The notes: generated by a model from the sequence alone, not told the origin. Positions 36,311-47,913 are shown, numbered from the stretch's first letter. The stretch: DNA of 52,540 nucleotides from Mycobacterium sp. E796 (GCF_001672815.1 NZ_LZKK01000304.1:1-52540), one strand, 5' to 3'. Made by a program: numbers and translations.

Positions 36311-37582
36311 TCATCCGGCCGACGGCGGTCGGGTCAGCACGCTATAGCGGAAGCCGTACTTTGTGGTGTAGCCGTAGCCAGCGCTGCGCCGTCCGACGGC
36401 CCCGGTCGGGATGCCGCGCAGCAGGGCGTTCCCCGGTACGGCGCTGCCACCCGCGTTGACGGGCGGCGTTTCTTCGGACACGGCACTGACCAGCGTTGCC
36501 TGCGCGGTCGGGTTGGTCCAGTTCGCGGGAACCGACAGTCCCCCGATCCTGCCGGCCTCGCCGGCGCTCGCCGAGACGGCGCCGGCGGGGTGCACGCCGC
36601 CCAGGCCTCCGATGCCGCCCAGGTGCAGGCCGGCGAACTGGGGTGTCGGGAACCAGGCGCCACCGGCACCGGCCGTCGCACCGCCGGGGCCGAAGGTGAG
36701 CTGCTGGCCGATCGACCACCCGAAGTTTCCGATACCGACCCCGAAGTAGGCCTGCGCGAACTGCCGTATTTCGTTGCCCAACGGGCTGACGCCGGTGGCG
36801 GGGAATGCCAACCCGTTTGCCCTGATCCCGAACCAGTCGTTGGTCGCGGTCGGCAGCCCATACTTGATGAAGTCTTGCAGTTGCTGCTGCAGCATCGAGA
36901 ACGGCCAGTTGGTAAACGTGTAGCTCCCCAGCTGCTGCAGCGCGAGTTGCTGCAATGCCTGAGGGATCGCGAGAATCTGGTCCAGCACCGTCTGCGCGGC
37001 CGGCTGCGCGGTGGCCTGGGCAACGGCAGCGCTCTGGTTGGCCGCCGCGGTCGGGGTGCTGGTGGTCGGCGGCTCCGGATACGGGGTCAGCACCGTGGCG
37101 GCGGCCGAGGAGGCGGCGTAGCCGTACATCGCCGCGGCGTCCTGGGCCCACATCTCCATGTACTGCGCCTCGGTGGCCATGATCGCGGGCGTGTTCTGCC
37201 CGAAGAAGTTGGTCGCGACCAGCGTCGCCAACAGCACCCGGTTCGCCACGATCACCGGCGGCGGCACCGTCAGCGCAAACGCCTCCTCGAAAGCGCCCGC
37301 CGCCGCGCGGGCCTGGCTGGCGCTATCCTCGGCCAGGCCGGCGGCCGTGCTGAGCCAGCTCACGTAGGGCACCACCGCGTTGACCATCGCCGTCGACGAC
37401 GGCCCGACCCAGGGAGCGCTGATCAAATCGTTAATCACGGAGTCGTAACCAGAAGCCGCCGTGCTCAGCTCCGACGCCAGCTCGTCCCAAGCCGTCGCGG
37501 CGACCATGATGGACTCCGCCCCCGGACCCGCGTACATCCGACCGGAATTGATTTCGGGCGGTAGCGCTCCGAAGTCGAACAC
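36311..37582 (-). CDS. PPE protein, first PPE of the ESX-5 locus (PPE25 position)
   Basis: This 423-residue PPE-SVP protein starts at GTG ([19 protein letters not shown]), with WVGPSS turn, SVP motif GGLSVPANW and end [15 protein letters not shown]. It sits where PPE25 lies in M. tuberculosis, but its middle ([26 protein letters not shown]) groups it with the PPE at 32803. The ribosome site gaggagg is upstream. No full PE gene precedes it; two short MSF-type ORFs lie in the gap. Confidence 0.92.
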   Translation of the reverse strand: MFDFGALPPEINSGRMYAGPGAESIMVAATAWDELASELSTAASGYDSVINDLISAPWVGPSSTAMVNAVVPYVSWLSTAAGLAEDSASQARAAAGAFEEAFALTVPPPVIVANRVLLATLVATNFFGQNTPAIMATEAQYMEMWAQDAAAMYGYAASSAAATVLTPYPEPPTTSTPTAAANQSAAVAQATAQPAAQTVLDQILAIPQALQQLALQQLGSYTFTNWPFSMLQQQLQDFIKYGLPTATNDWFGIRANGLAFPATGVSPLGNEIRQFAQAYFGVGIGNFGWSIGQQLTFGPGGATAGAGGAWFPTPQFAGLHLGGIGGLGGVHPAGAVSASAGEAGRIGGLSVPANWTNPTAQATLVSAVSEETPPVNAGGSAVPGNALLRGIPTGAVGRRSAGYGYTTKYGFRYSVLTRPPSAG

Positions 37583-37627
37583 CGTGTCCTCCTCAGTTGG
37601 CCATGATCGCGGCGGCGATCATCGCGG

Positions 37628-37780
37628 TCAGGTACAAGCCATGGTGGTTGCGGTCACAACGTTGTTGACCAGCAAACCCAGTCGATCGGACGTTCCGCGC
37701 ACCGTGGCGCACCGCTTCCCTCTGCCCGAAATAGGTGCTCCGGCACCAGGATTGCCTGGACTTCCGGTCAAGAACGACAT
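37628..37780 (-). CDS. 50-codon ORF with PE-like start, upstream of the PPE gene
   Basis: The ORF begins ATGTCGTTC (MSFLTGSPGNPGAGAP) after gaggcgg, as in PE genes, but the rest is not PE-like. It ends 45 bases before the PPE start. It may be the remnant of a PE gene after deletion or frameshift. Confidence 0.3.
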   Translation of the reverse strand: MSFLTGSPGNPGAGAPISGRGKRCATVRGTSDRLGLLVNNVVTATTMACT

Positions 37781-37807
37781 GCCCAATCCGCCTCGACTAA
37801 CCCGCTG

Positions 37808-37861
37808 TCAGCAACCGAGCGACAGCTCCTTCGTGCCTGAACTGCCGCTCGCGAACGACAT
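37808..37861 (-). CDS. 17-codon ORF with PE-like start
   Basis: This is another ATGTCGTTC start (MSFASGSSGTKELSLGC) just upstream of the 50-codon ORF, without a clear ribosome site. Coding status is doubtful; it is recorded because MSF starts recur in front of PPE genes in this window. Confidence 0.2.
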   Translation of the reverse strand: MSFASGSSGTKELSLGC

Positions 37862-37895
37862 TAGCTGGTCGCGCTTGGAGCTCCGACCGACGATG

Positions 37896-37970
37896 CCAAG
37901 TGTTCATTCCCAGCCAACCAATGTTCACTCCCGGCCAGCGGCGGTTTACCAGAGACAACCGAATGTTCAT
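37896..37970. promoter_or_regulatory. Three TGTTCA motifs between ferredoxin and PPE genes
   Basis: The sequence ccaagtgttcatt (37896-37908), ccaatgttcact (37918-37929) and ccgaatgttcat (37959-37970) follow the same pattern as the copies near 36221 and 31259. The first two continue with ccc(a/g)gcca, so they are near-repeats of about 20 bases. Confidence 0.35.
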
Positions 37971-38005
37971 CGTGCGTTTCCCAATCGGTTCGCCTTGCTG
38001 GGCTG

Positions 38006-39644
<1,639 letters not shown>

Positions 39645-39687
39645 TCTCATTCAGACCCAGCGCAGCGGCCAATCCCAGTAGCGGACC

Positions 39688-42600
39688 CTACTTGCGGAAC
39701 TCGGTCGCGGCCACCTGGACGAACACGCCGGTGTCCTCGGCCATCAGCAGGCCACGGCCGCGGGGCAGCGGGCCACCCTTCATCTTGCCGCGGATGAAGC
39801 CCTCGTCGGGGTCGGCGTCCATCACCAGCAGCGGCGCGTTCGCCTGGTGCAGCGCCCGCAGCATCGGGTCGCTGCCCGCCGACGACCAGCCACCGAACGT
39901 GCGGGTGACGATCACGTGCAGGCCCACGTCGGCGGCCCTGGTCACCCAGGCGGCGGCCTTGTGCAGCGGCGAATCGAAACCGGCCGGCAGCTGCTGGATG
40001 TCGTCGACGATGAGGAAGATCTCCGGGCCGCTCCACCACGAGTGCGCCAAGAGCTCCTCCGCCGACAGGCCGGGCGGTGGTTCGCGGCTGGCCAGCAGGG
40101 CGGACATGTCGTTCATCATCGCCTGCACGCCGTCCAGGTTGTACGCGAACTTCTCCACGTACTCCGAGCCCAGCACCGTCAGCAGCTGACGGCGCGGGTC
40201 GACCAGCCACACCTGGGCGGAGGGCCGCCCGGCCGGTGGCGGCGGCGCGCTGCTGGCGCCGGGCGCGTACAGCCGCCCGATTTCCGACATGATCGTCGCC
40301 AGCGTCGTGGTGCGGCCACACTCGCGCCGGCCCGTCACCATCAGGTGCGCGTTCTCGGCGAAGTTCAAATAGACCGGCGCCAGATCCAATTCCGATATGG
40401 CCCAGACGATTCCGCCGGCACCCACCCCTTGGCGGGTGTCGCGGGCCGCCAGCTCGCGCACCTGCTCGACGCCGAAGCGCGCCGGCAGGCGGCGGATCGG
40501 CGGGGCCTGGCCGCTCGCCAGGCGGCTGACCGCCTCGACGATGCTGTCCGACGCGAATGTGTGGTCGGGCGTGCTGGCCAGCGCGGGCCGGGCCACCAGG
40601 GTGTGCAGGCCGGCCTGCGGGTCGGCGTCGAGGCGGACGTAGTTGACCGCCACCATGCCGCGTCCCGGCTTGACCGGAACTTCCTTGGCGAACCGCGAGC
40701 GCACCAGCTTGGCGTCTTCGACCGCGGCCAAACGCAATTCGACGCGCGAACCGAAACCGCTACGCACCGGCGGCCGCAGCTCCGACTCGCGGTCCGCGGT
40801 GACGACCACGTGCACACCGAACGAGGGCCCCTGGTTGATGATCAGGTTCACCTGCTCGATCAGCACCTCGTTTTCCTCGGCCAGCGCCCGGTAGTTGTCG
40901 ATCACCAGGTAGACGTCGCCGAACCCGTCGTTGGGCACCGGCCCGGCCTCACCGCCGAACTTGCGGCGCCGGAACACCTCCATCGAGGCGATCCCGTATT
41001 CGAGGAAGCTGCGCTTGCGCTCGCGAACCAGCGCCAGCAGCTCGGCCACCGTGCGGCGCACGCCGTACGGATCGGTCGGACCGGCCACCTCACCCACGTG
41101 CGGCAGACGGGCCACCGTGGTCAGCGCGGTGCCGCTGTAGGCCAGGCAGTAGAACTGGACCTGCTCCGGCGTGTGGGTCAGCGCCGCCGAGCAGATCAGC
41201 GTCTGCAGCGCGGTGGTCTTACCCGAACCGCCGGCCCCCAGGATCAGCACGTTGGCACCGGGTCCGGAGGTGTCGACCGTCCACGGCGGCTGGTCGTGCT
41301 TGAACGGCCGGTCGATGATCCCGATCGGGAACACCAGGTTCTGCTCGGTGCCGTAGTCCTGCTGCCACTGGCGGCCGATGAACCGGTTGACCAGATCGTC
41401 GATGGCGACGGGTTCGTTCAGCGGCGGCTGCCACAACCGGTAGGGCTCGAAGTCGATCCGGCGCAGCTGATCGATGATCACCGTGCCGACCTTGGGCGTC
41501 CTGATGCCCTCGTCGTCCTCGCCCTCGGCTTCCAACACCTCGGGCAGCTCACCGTTAGAGCCGTTCGTGTGAACCGCCTCGATGGTCGGCCCACCGACGC
41601 TCACCTCGAGCGGGGTGAACGAGTTGGTAAACAGTTGCGGGCGAACGTAATCGATGCTGTGCACCAACGCCGGAGCCTCGTCGCCGTCGATGGTGACGCC
41701 GCGCGAGATGTAGTCCCGCCACAGGAACTCGGCCTGGAACCGGACGATGTCCTCGAGGCTGCGGCGGAAGTAACCCAGACCCGCCTGGGCCGGCAGGTTC
41801 ACCGCGTTCGGCACGCCGGCCGCCTGCGCCGCGCCGGCGGTGCGGGCCTTCAGCACCAACCGGTAACCCATGTTCTCCATGAGCTTTTCGGCCCGGCTCT
41901 CAATCGTCTGGGACGCCATCATCAGGTGGATCCAGTAGGCGCGGCCCTGACGGCCGATCGAGTCCAGAACGTCGACGGCGGTCGGCATGATGCGGAACCA
42001 CTCGTAGAACTCGTCGATGACGACCACCAGCATCGGCAACGGCGGCATGTCCTGGCCGCGGGCCCGCATCCGGGAGCGCACGCTGTTGTATTCCTTGGCG
42101 TCGTCGACCCCAGCGCTGTCGCAGATCGCCTTGCGGCGCGCGATCTCGCCCCACAGCGCGTCCAGGAAGCGCTCCATCAGGGCCTGGTCCTCTTCCAGGT
42201 CGGTGATGATGCGCGACACGTGCGGCACACCGGCGAACGGCTTGACGGCCGAACCACCCTTGAGGTCGGCCAGCACGAACTGCAGCTCCTCCGGCGGGTG
42301 GCCGAGCATCAGCGACTCGATCACGGTTCGCACCAGCGTCGACTTACCCGAACCCGTCGTTCCGGACATGACCCCGTGCGGGCCGTCGCCGCCTTCGTCC
42401 AGCGACTTCATGTCCAAGAACAGCAACTCGCCGTTGTCGGAACGATTGCCGAACGGGGCGCGCAACCGCGACCGGCCCATCGCGTCGGTGCGGCTGCCCC
42501 ACAGCGAGTCGAAGTCGATGTCGGCCGGATCGTCGATCCCGTAGTAGGTCAGGATGTCCCGGGCGCCGATGTGGGCCACCCGCTGACCGATCTCTTCGTA

Positions 42601-43857
42601 CGCCTCGGCCAGCCGCCAGCGCGCCAGCTTCTGCGCGAACTCCTCCGATTCCTCGACGCTGAGGTGGTCGGTGAGTGCGAAGAACCACGGCTTCTCGTCG
42701 ATTACCATCCAGGTGTCGCGGTCGCGCGGCAGGGCTTCGATCACGCCGCGGTCGTCGAACTTCAGCGTCCGCTCGGGGACGGACGCCCACATCGACGAGC
42801 CGGTCAGGTCGAAGAACGTCACGCCGTCGATGCCCTCGGCGCTGATCACGAACTCCCATTGCGGATCCGTGACGTCGGCGATGATCACGGTGTGCGGCGT
42901 CGGGGTCTGCGCCGACGAGCTGGCGTGCCGGGGCGTGAAAGAGCCACGGCCGGCGAACAATTCGGCCTGCTCCGCGGCGAACTCCCGCACCGAGCTGTAG
43001 ACCATGCGGGCGTTGCCGGCCGCGTCCTGGCGCCGCGAGTCGCCGAAGTGCGGCAGCCACTTGACCCAATCCCATTGGTCCAACTCGGAGCTGACCACGA
43101 CCATCTGCACGTGGTCGGGACCGTGCGAGAACGCCAACTGGCAGATGATCGCCCGCATCAGGCCCAGCACCTGCTCGCGGTTCCCGATCAGCGAGTACCA
43201 GGGCTCGACCAGCAGGGAGATCATCTTCGGCAGGTTGTAAACGACGCTCTGGTAGCGGCCGAATTCCTGCAGTGCCTTACCGGTAACCGGCTCGAGCTCG
43301 ATGTCGGTCGGCATGTTCTGCGGCTCACCCCAGGTCACCTCGGGACGGGTCATGCCCACGCCGACGCGGACGACACCGAAGTTCAGGTCCTTGCCGTCCG
43401 GCTTGCGCTCCCACATCCGCGACGAGCCCACCGCTGCGGGCAGCGTGTCGGGCGCCGGGTGGAACCAGCGGTAGTTGGCGTCCATGCTGTCGGCCGACTC
43501 GTGCGCGGTCTCGCGCAGCATGTCGAGCATCAACATGAACTGGGCGCGCATCGCGTCCAGCTTCGGCCGGCTCATCTGCTGCTGGCCGCCGAAGCGCCCA
43601 CCGAACATCATCATCGCCATGCCGCCGATCATGAAGATCGGGAAGATCGCGCCGACGCCGCCGAAGACGTGCGAGCCGCTCGCGAAGGTCATGGCGACCA
43701 TGCCGCCCAGCAGGCCGATCACGACCACGCCGACCACGACGATCCACCACGGCTTGCCCTCCGGCGGGGGGATGCTCAGCGGGGTCGGGAGGACGATGTT
43801 CTCCGGCTTGATGACCGGGGGCTTCTCCGGTGTCGGGCGCGCGAATCCACGTTTCAT
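39688..43857 (-). CDS. eccC5: ESX-5 FtsK/SpoIIIE-type motor ATPase EccC5
   Basis: This 1389-residue protein has two N-terminal membrane helices (WWIVVVGVVVIGLLGG and the following one), a DUF/stalk domain, and three FtsK-like ATPase domains. Walker A motifs are GTTGSGKST (about residue 500), GAGGSGKTT (about 876) and GRRECGRTT (about 1177); the third has Arg in place of the catalytic Lys and is likely inactive or regulatory. Walker B of the first domain is MLVVVIDEF. EccC drives substrate export and binds the C-terminal signal of Esx proteins. ATG 43855-43857 overlaps the eccB5 stop (ATGA); an upstream in-frame start would lie inside eccB5. Confidence 0.97.
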   Translation of the reverse strand: MKRGFARPTPEKPPVIKPENIVLPTPLSIPPPEGKPWWIVVVGVVVIGLLGGMVAMTFASGSHVFGGVGAIFPIFMIGGMAMMMFGGRFGGQQQMSRPKLDAMRAQFMLMLDMLRETAHESADSMDANYRWFHPAPDTLPAAVGSSRMWERKPDGKDLNFGVVRVGVGMTRPEVTWGEPQNMPTDIELEPVTGKALQEFGRYQSVVYNLPKMISLLVEPWYSLIGNREQVLGLMRAIICQLAFSHGPDHVQMVVVSSELDQWDWVKWLPHFGDSRRQDAAGNARMVYSSVREFAAEQAELFAGRGSFTPRHASSSAQTPTPHTVIIADVTDPQWEFVISAEGIDGVTFFDLTGSSMWASVPERTLKFDDRGVIEALPRDRDTWMVIDEKPWFFALTDHLSVEESEEFAQKLARWRLAEAYEEIGQRVAHIGARDILTYYGIDDPADIDFDSLWGSRTDAMGRSRLRAPFGNRSDNGELLFLDMKSLDEGGDGPHGVMSGTTGSGKSTLVRTVIESLMLGHPPEELQFVLADLKGGSAVKPFAGVPHVSRIITDLEEDQALMERFLDALWGEIARRKAICDSAGVDDAKEYNSVRSRMRARGQDMPPLPMLVVVIDEFYEWFRIMPTAVDVLDSIGRQGRAYWIHLMMASQTIESRAEKLMENMGYRLVLKARTAGAAQAAGVPNAVNLPAQAGLGYFRRSLEDIVRFQAEFLWRDYISRGVTIDGDEAPALVHSIDYVRPQLFTNSFTPLEVSVGGPTIEAVHTNGSNGELPEVLEAEGEDDEGIRTPKVGTVIIDQLRRIDFEPYRLWQPPLNEPVAIDDLVNRFIGRQWQQDYGTEQNLVFPIGIIDRPFKHDQPPWTVDTSGPGANVLILGAGGSGKTTALQTLICSAALTHTPEQVQFYCLAYSGTALTTVARLPHVGEVAGPTDPYGVRRTVAELLALVRERKRSFLEYGIASMEVFRRRKFGGEAGPVPNDGFGDVYLVIDNYRALAEENEVLIEQVNLIINQGPSFGVHVVVTADRESELRPPVRSGFGSRVELRLAAVEDAKLVRSRFAKEVPVKPGRGMVAVNYVRLDADPQAGLHTLVARPALASTPDHTFASDSIVEAVSRLASGQAPPIRRLPARFGVEQVRELAARDTRQGVGAGGIVWAISELDLAPVYLNFAENAHLMVTGRRECGRTTTLATIMSEIGRLYAPGASSAPPPPAGRPSAQVWLVDPRRQLLTVLGSEYVEKFAYNLDGVQAMMNDMSALLASREPPPGLSAEELLAHSWWSGPEIFLIVDDIQQLPAGFDSPLHKAAAWVTRAADVGLHVIVTRTFGGWSSAGSDPMLRALHQANAPLLVMDADPDEGFIRGKMKGGPLPRGRGLLMAEDTGVFVQVAATEFRK

Positions 43858-45374
43858 CGGGGTACCACCAACTCTGCAGGGGACATGTCCATGGGCAAGG
43901 TGTCGTGCTCCACCAAGGCGTCCGCCCGCGACAGGGTCGGGCCTTGTGGCAGCAGCCGCAGCGCCACCCACGGCGCCAGGCTAGGGGCGGTCTTCAGGCC
44001 GAGGGCCTCGCGGGCCTCGCGGGTGTCGTCGACCCCGAACCGCGCGCCGGCGTCGGTCAGCCACCACAGCGATTCGGTGGTCTTGGCGCCCGGGTCGTTG
44101 CCGGTGACGGCCACGAAATTGGCGTGATCGGGGCCGAAGTACACCTGGTCGGCTTCGCGGCCGGTGGTGTCGGCCTTCACCAGCGACACGACCTTGCTCA
44201 TCTCCTTGGACGCGACGGGAATGGTCGACCCGGAGATGACCTGGATGCGGGCCCGGTTCTCACCGGAGGTCTTCTGCCACCACCAGCAGGTCGCCGGGTT
44301 CTCCCGGATGTCCATCACGTTCAGCGGGTTGTCGGGATACGACGACAGGTCCAGCTTGTTGACCACCGGCATCTTCGCCAGGGACGACGGTTCGACCGTC
44401 ACCGGCTTGTTGTTGCCGGGGCCGCCGGCGTTCTGCAGGATCTGCGCCACCAGCGGGGGCAGCGTCTGCACGCCGTCGGCCAACACCAACGAATACTGTT
44501 GCGGCCCACTGATTTGCGGGGTGACGATCACCGTCCCCACCGGGCCGGGCGCCCCCGCGAACGTGGCTGGGGCACCGGCGCCGGGAATCTCGGGCACCGT
44601 CAGCTCCGGCCCCACCGGCAGCGCGTCGTAGAGCGCGCGGCTCATCGGCTTCGCCATGCTGACCTGCTCGGGCGTCAGTCCCAGCGGCAACAACACCGAG
44701 CGGTTCATCGCGTCGATCTTCGACCGGCGCCCCTGCCGGACCACCCAGGCGTCGTCGCCGTACCGCAGCACCACGGCGTCCGAGCCGTTCAGGACCTGCC
44801 GGTGGCCGCTGAGGTCCGGGGTTCCGTCGATGACCGTCACGGTCACCCCGGATGGCGCCCCTACGCCGGTCGATCCGGCGACGGTGTCGCACACCAGCCA
44901 CGACGACGCGGACGGGGTCTTGGGGGCGAAGTTCGACGGTGCGCCCGGGATGCCCACCAGGGGCCCGCGCGGGAGGCTCGCGATCTGGCTCGACCGGACC
45001 AGGTGCGGGTTGTCCGGCCGCCCGGTGATCAGCCGCGCCGACGCCAGGTTCAGCGCCGGGTACAACTTGTCACCCACGCGGACGTAGAGGGCGCCGGAAT
45101 CGCGGTCGGCGATGATCGGCGACTCGTTGATCTGGCCCGACGGGCTGATGAACGACCACAGCAGGGCGCCCAGGCAGATCACCAACCCCGCCGAAACCGA
45201 GGCCACCAGCGCCAGCGTCTGGCGGCGGCCGGGCTCGATCTCCATGCGGACCCGCCAACGGGTCAGCGCCATCGAGGTCCGTCGGGCCAGGAACTGGTAG
45301 CCGGTTACCTGGGTCTTGGTCGACAACCCAAGGCCGTACCCCGACCCCCGCTGCCCGCGACTCTCTTCCGCCAC
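43854..45374 (-). CDS. eccB5: ESX-5 membrane component EccB5
   Basis: This 506-residue protein has a short cytosolic N-terminus, one membrane helix (about 53-75) and a large periplasmic domain with two conserved cysteines (WLVCDTVA and ATCWWW) likely to form a disulfide. EccB is part of the type VII membrane complex and forms its periplasmic crown. The start is GTG 45372-45374. It is the first gene of the ESX-5 operon on this strand and is coupled to eccC5. Confidence 0.96.
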   Translation of the reverse strand: MAEESRGQRGSGYGLGLSTKTQVTGYQFLARRTSMALTRWRVRMEIEPGRRQTLALVASVSAGLVICLGALLWSFISPSGQINESPIIADRDSGALYVRVGDKLYPALNLASARLITGRPDNPHLVRSSQIASLPRGPLVGIPGAPSNFAPKTPSASSWLVCDTVAGSTGVGAPSGVTVTVIDGTPDLSGHRQVLNGSDAVVLRYGDDAWVVRQGRRSKIDAMNRSVLLPLGLTPEQVSMAKPMSRALYDALPVGPELTVPEIPGAGAPATFAGAPGPVGTVIVTPQISGPQQYSLVLADGVQTLPPLVAQILQNAGGPGNNKPVTVEPSSLAKMPVVNKLDLSSYPDNPLNVMDIRENPATCWWWQKTSGENRARIQVISGSTIPVASKEMSKVVSLVKADTTGREADQVYFGPDHANFVAVTGNDPGAKTTESLWWLTDAGARFGVDDTREAREALGLKTAPSLAPWVALRLLPQGPTLSRADALVEHDTLPMDMSPAELVVPR

Positions 45375-45747
45375 GTTAATTCACCATCCGGTCTGCTAGA
45401 ACGCCTGGACATTGTCCTTGAAAAATATCCGGGCGCGAATTGCTTCGACAACCGTGACAACCGTAAGGGACGCCCACGGACCTCGCCACGCGTTCTCGTC
45501 CGCGTTCACTTGGATTCAATCTGGCCGCGCAGACGAATCCCGCCTCGTTCCGGTCGTGAGTGTCGCGAACCGTGCCAGCAGCGCCGCTGGCAGTCTTGCT
45601 GTTCCCCACTCATCCCCCGGCTGGATTCCTCACGTCTTCACTGGGCATGTTAACCGGGGACGGCCACTTAGTCCTGTCGAATGCCCAGCTTCGCCGTCCG
45701 GCTCGGCGATGAGGCGACGGAACGGCTTCTCAAGCAAGATGGGCGAC
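45375..45747. promoter_or_regulatory. Divergent promoter region between eccB5 and malQ
   Basis: The 373-base gap has no supportable gene. It contains a tandem 9-base direct repeat, gacaaccgt twice (45447-45464), about 75 bases ahead of eccB5, and an A-rich patch (gaaaaatatcc, about 45420-45430). It must carry promoters for both flanking genes; I cannot place the -10 and -35 boxes with confidence. Confidence 0.5.
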
Positions 45748-47913
45748 ATGACGGAGCTCGCGCCCTCGCTGGTCGAACTCGCCCGCCGCTTCGGCATCGC
45801 CACCGAGTACGACGACTGGACCGGTCGGCGCGTGCTCGTCGCTGAGCACACGCTGGTGGCGGTGCTTGCCGCGCTCGGCGTCGCCGCCGGCACTGAACAA
45901 GAGCGCAACGTCGCCCTGACCGCGCAGCGGCGGTCGTATTGGGAGCGCCGGATGCCGGCGACCATCGTCGGGCGAACCGGTGAGCAGATCCGATTCTGGG
46001 TGCACGTGACGCACGGTGATCCCGCCGAAGTGTGGCTGCAGCTCGAGGACGGCACCGTGCGCGGCGGGGTGGTACAGGTCGACAACTTCACGCAGCCGTT
46101 CGATCTGGACGGGCGCTGGATCGGTGAGGCCAGCTTCGTCCTGCCGGCGCACCTGCCGGTCGGATACCACCGCGTCCACCTGCGTTCCGGCGACTCCGAG
46201 ACGAGCACGGCGCTGATCGTCACGCCGGACTGGCTCGGGCTGCCGGAGCAGCTCGGCGCGCGCCGCGCGTGGGGTCTGGCCGCGCAGCTCTACAGCGTGC
46301 GGTCGCGGCAGTCGTGGGGCGTCGGCGACCTCACCGATCTCGGCGACCTCGCGGTGTGGTCGGCGTCCCGCCATGGCGCCGACTACGTGCTGGTGAATCC
46401 CCTGCACGCCGCCGGATTTTCCGGGCCGGCCGGCCTCAACAGCCGGATGGAGCCGTCGCCGTACCTGCCCACGTCGCGCCGCTTCTTCAACCCGCTCTAC
46501 CTTCGCGTCGAGGCGATCCCCGAATACGCCGAACTGACCAAGCGGGGCCGGGTCCGCCGGCTGCGATCGGACGTGCAGCACCGGGCGGGAAAACTCGACG
46601 CCATCGACCGCGACGGCGCCTGGGCGGCCAAGCGTGCGGCGCTGCGGCTGCTGCATCGGGTGCCCCGCTCGGCGGGCCGTGAGCTGGCCTACGCCGCGTT
46701 CCGGGACCGGGAAGGCCGGGCGCTCGACGACTTCGCCACCTGGTGCGCGCTGGCCGAGGAATACGGCGACGACTGGCACCGCTGGCCGGAGTCGCTGCGG
46801 CACCCCGGCGCCGCCGGCGTCGAGGGCTTCGTCGAACGGAATTCGGACGCCATCGATTTCCACCGCTGGCTGCAGTGGCAACTCGACGAGCAGCTCGCCT
46901 CGGCGCAATCCCAGGCGATACGCGCGGGGATGGCGCTGGGCGTCATGCACGACCTGGCCGTCGGGGTGCATCCCAACGGCGCCGACACCTGGGCCCTGCA
47001 GGATGTGATGGCGCTGGGCGTGACGGCAGGCGCGCCTCCGGACGAGTTCAACCAACTCGGCCAGGACTGGTCGCAGCCGCCGTGGCGCCCGGACCGGCTG
47101 GACGAGTGCGAATACCGCCCCTTTCGGGCGCTGATCCGGGCTGTGCTGCGGCACGCCGGCGGCGTCCGCATCGACCACATCATCGGGCTGTTCCGGCTGT
47201 GGTGGATCCCGCGGGGCGTCCCGCCGACCGAGGGCACCTACGTGCGCTACGACCACGAGGCGATGATCGGCATCGTCGCCCTGGAAGCCCACCGCGCCGG
47301 GGCGCTCGTCGTCGGCGAAGACCTCGGCACCGTCGAACCGTGGGTCCGCGACTACCTCTTATTACGGGGCGTGCTGGGCACCTCGATCCTGTGGTTCGAG
47401 TTGGATCGCGACGGGAACGGCGGGCCGCTGCCGGCCGAGCGCTGGCGCGAGTATTGCCTGTCGTCGGTCACGACCCACGATCTGCCGCCGACAGCCGGTT
47501 ACCTGGCCGGCGACCATGTCCGGCTGCGGGAGTCCCTGGGGTTGCTGACCCGGCCGGTGGAGGTCGAGTTCGAATCCGACCGGGCCGAGTTGGCGGCCTG
47601 GATGGCCGAGCTGCGCCGGGTCGGCCTGCTCGGCGAGGGCGTTGACGCTCAACACGACCCGGAGCAGGTGATTCTCGCCCTCTACCAGTACCTGGGCCGG
47701 ACGCCGTCGCGGCTGTTGGGGGTGGCGCTGACCGACGCGGTCGGCGACCGGCGCACCCAGAACCAGCCGGGCACCACCGACGAGTACCCGAACTGGCGGG
47801 TGCCGTTGACCGGCCCCGACGGCCGACCGGTGCTGCTGGAGGACGTTTTCACCGATCAGCGGGCGGCCGCGCTGGCCGAGGCCGTCCGCGCGGCGATCGC
47901 GGCGCCCCGATAA
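45748..47913 (+). CDS. malQ: 4-alpha-glucanotransferase (amylomaltase)
   Basis: This is a 721-residue GH77 enzyme that moves glucan chains between maltodextrins in glycogen and maltose metabolism. The catalytic residues are recognisable: nucleophile D476 in RIDH, acid/base E524 in VGEDLGT, and D578 in TTHDLPP. The N-terminal 150 residues form the extra domain typical of actinobacterial MalQ. ATG 45748 (MTELAPSLVELARRFG) matches the known protein start; an upstream ATG at 45739 is possible. Confidence 0.96.
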   Translation: MTELAPSLVELARRFGIATEYDDWTGRRVLVAEHTLVAVLAALGVAAGTEQERNVALTAQRRSYWERRMPATIVGRTGEQIRFWVHVTHGDPAEVWLQLEDGTVRGGVVQVDNFTQPFDLDGRWIGEASFVLPAHLPVGYHRVHLRSGDSETSTALIVTPDWLGLPEQLGARRAWGLAAQLYSVRSRQSWGVGDLTDLGDLAVWSASRHGADYVLVNPLHAAGFSGPAGLNSRMEPSPYLPTSRRFFNPLYLRVEAIPEYAELTKRGRVRRLRSDVQHRAGKLDAIDRDGAWAAKRAALRLLHRVPRSAGRELAYAAFRDREGRALDDFATWCALAEEYGDDWHRWPESLRHPGAAGVEGFVERNSDAIDFHRWLQWQLDEQLASAQSQAIRAGMALGVMHDLAVGVHPNGADTWALQDVMALGVTAGAPPDEFNQLGQDWSQPPWRPDRLDECEYRPFRALIRAVLRHAGGVRIDHIIGLFRLWWIPRGVPPTEGTYVRYDHEAMIGIVALEAHRAGALVVGEDLGTVEPWVRDYLLLRGVLGTSILWFELDRDGNGGPLPAERWREYCLSSVTTHDLPPTAGYLAGDHVRLRESLGLLTRPVEVEFESDRAELAAWMAELRRVGLLGEGVDAQHDPEQVILALYQYLGRTPSRLLGVALTDAVGDRRTQNQPGTTDEYPNWRVPLTGPDGRPVLLEDVFTDQRAAALAEAVRAAIAAPR

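Noticed and set aside
39847..44127. A 1426-codon open frame on the + strand opposite eccC5
   Set aside because: Its translation is rich in R, H, Q and G with no known domain. Long antisense open frames are expected opposite high-GC genes with strong third-position bias. EccC5 on the - strand has clear domains.
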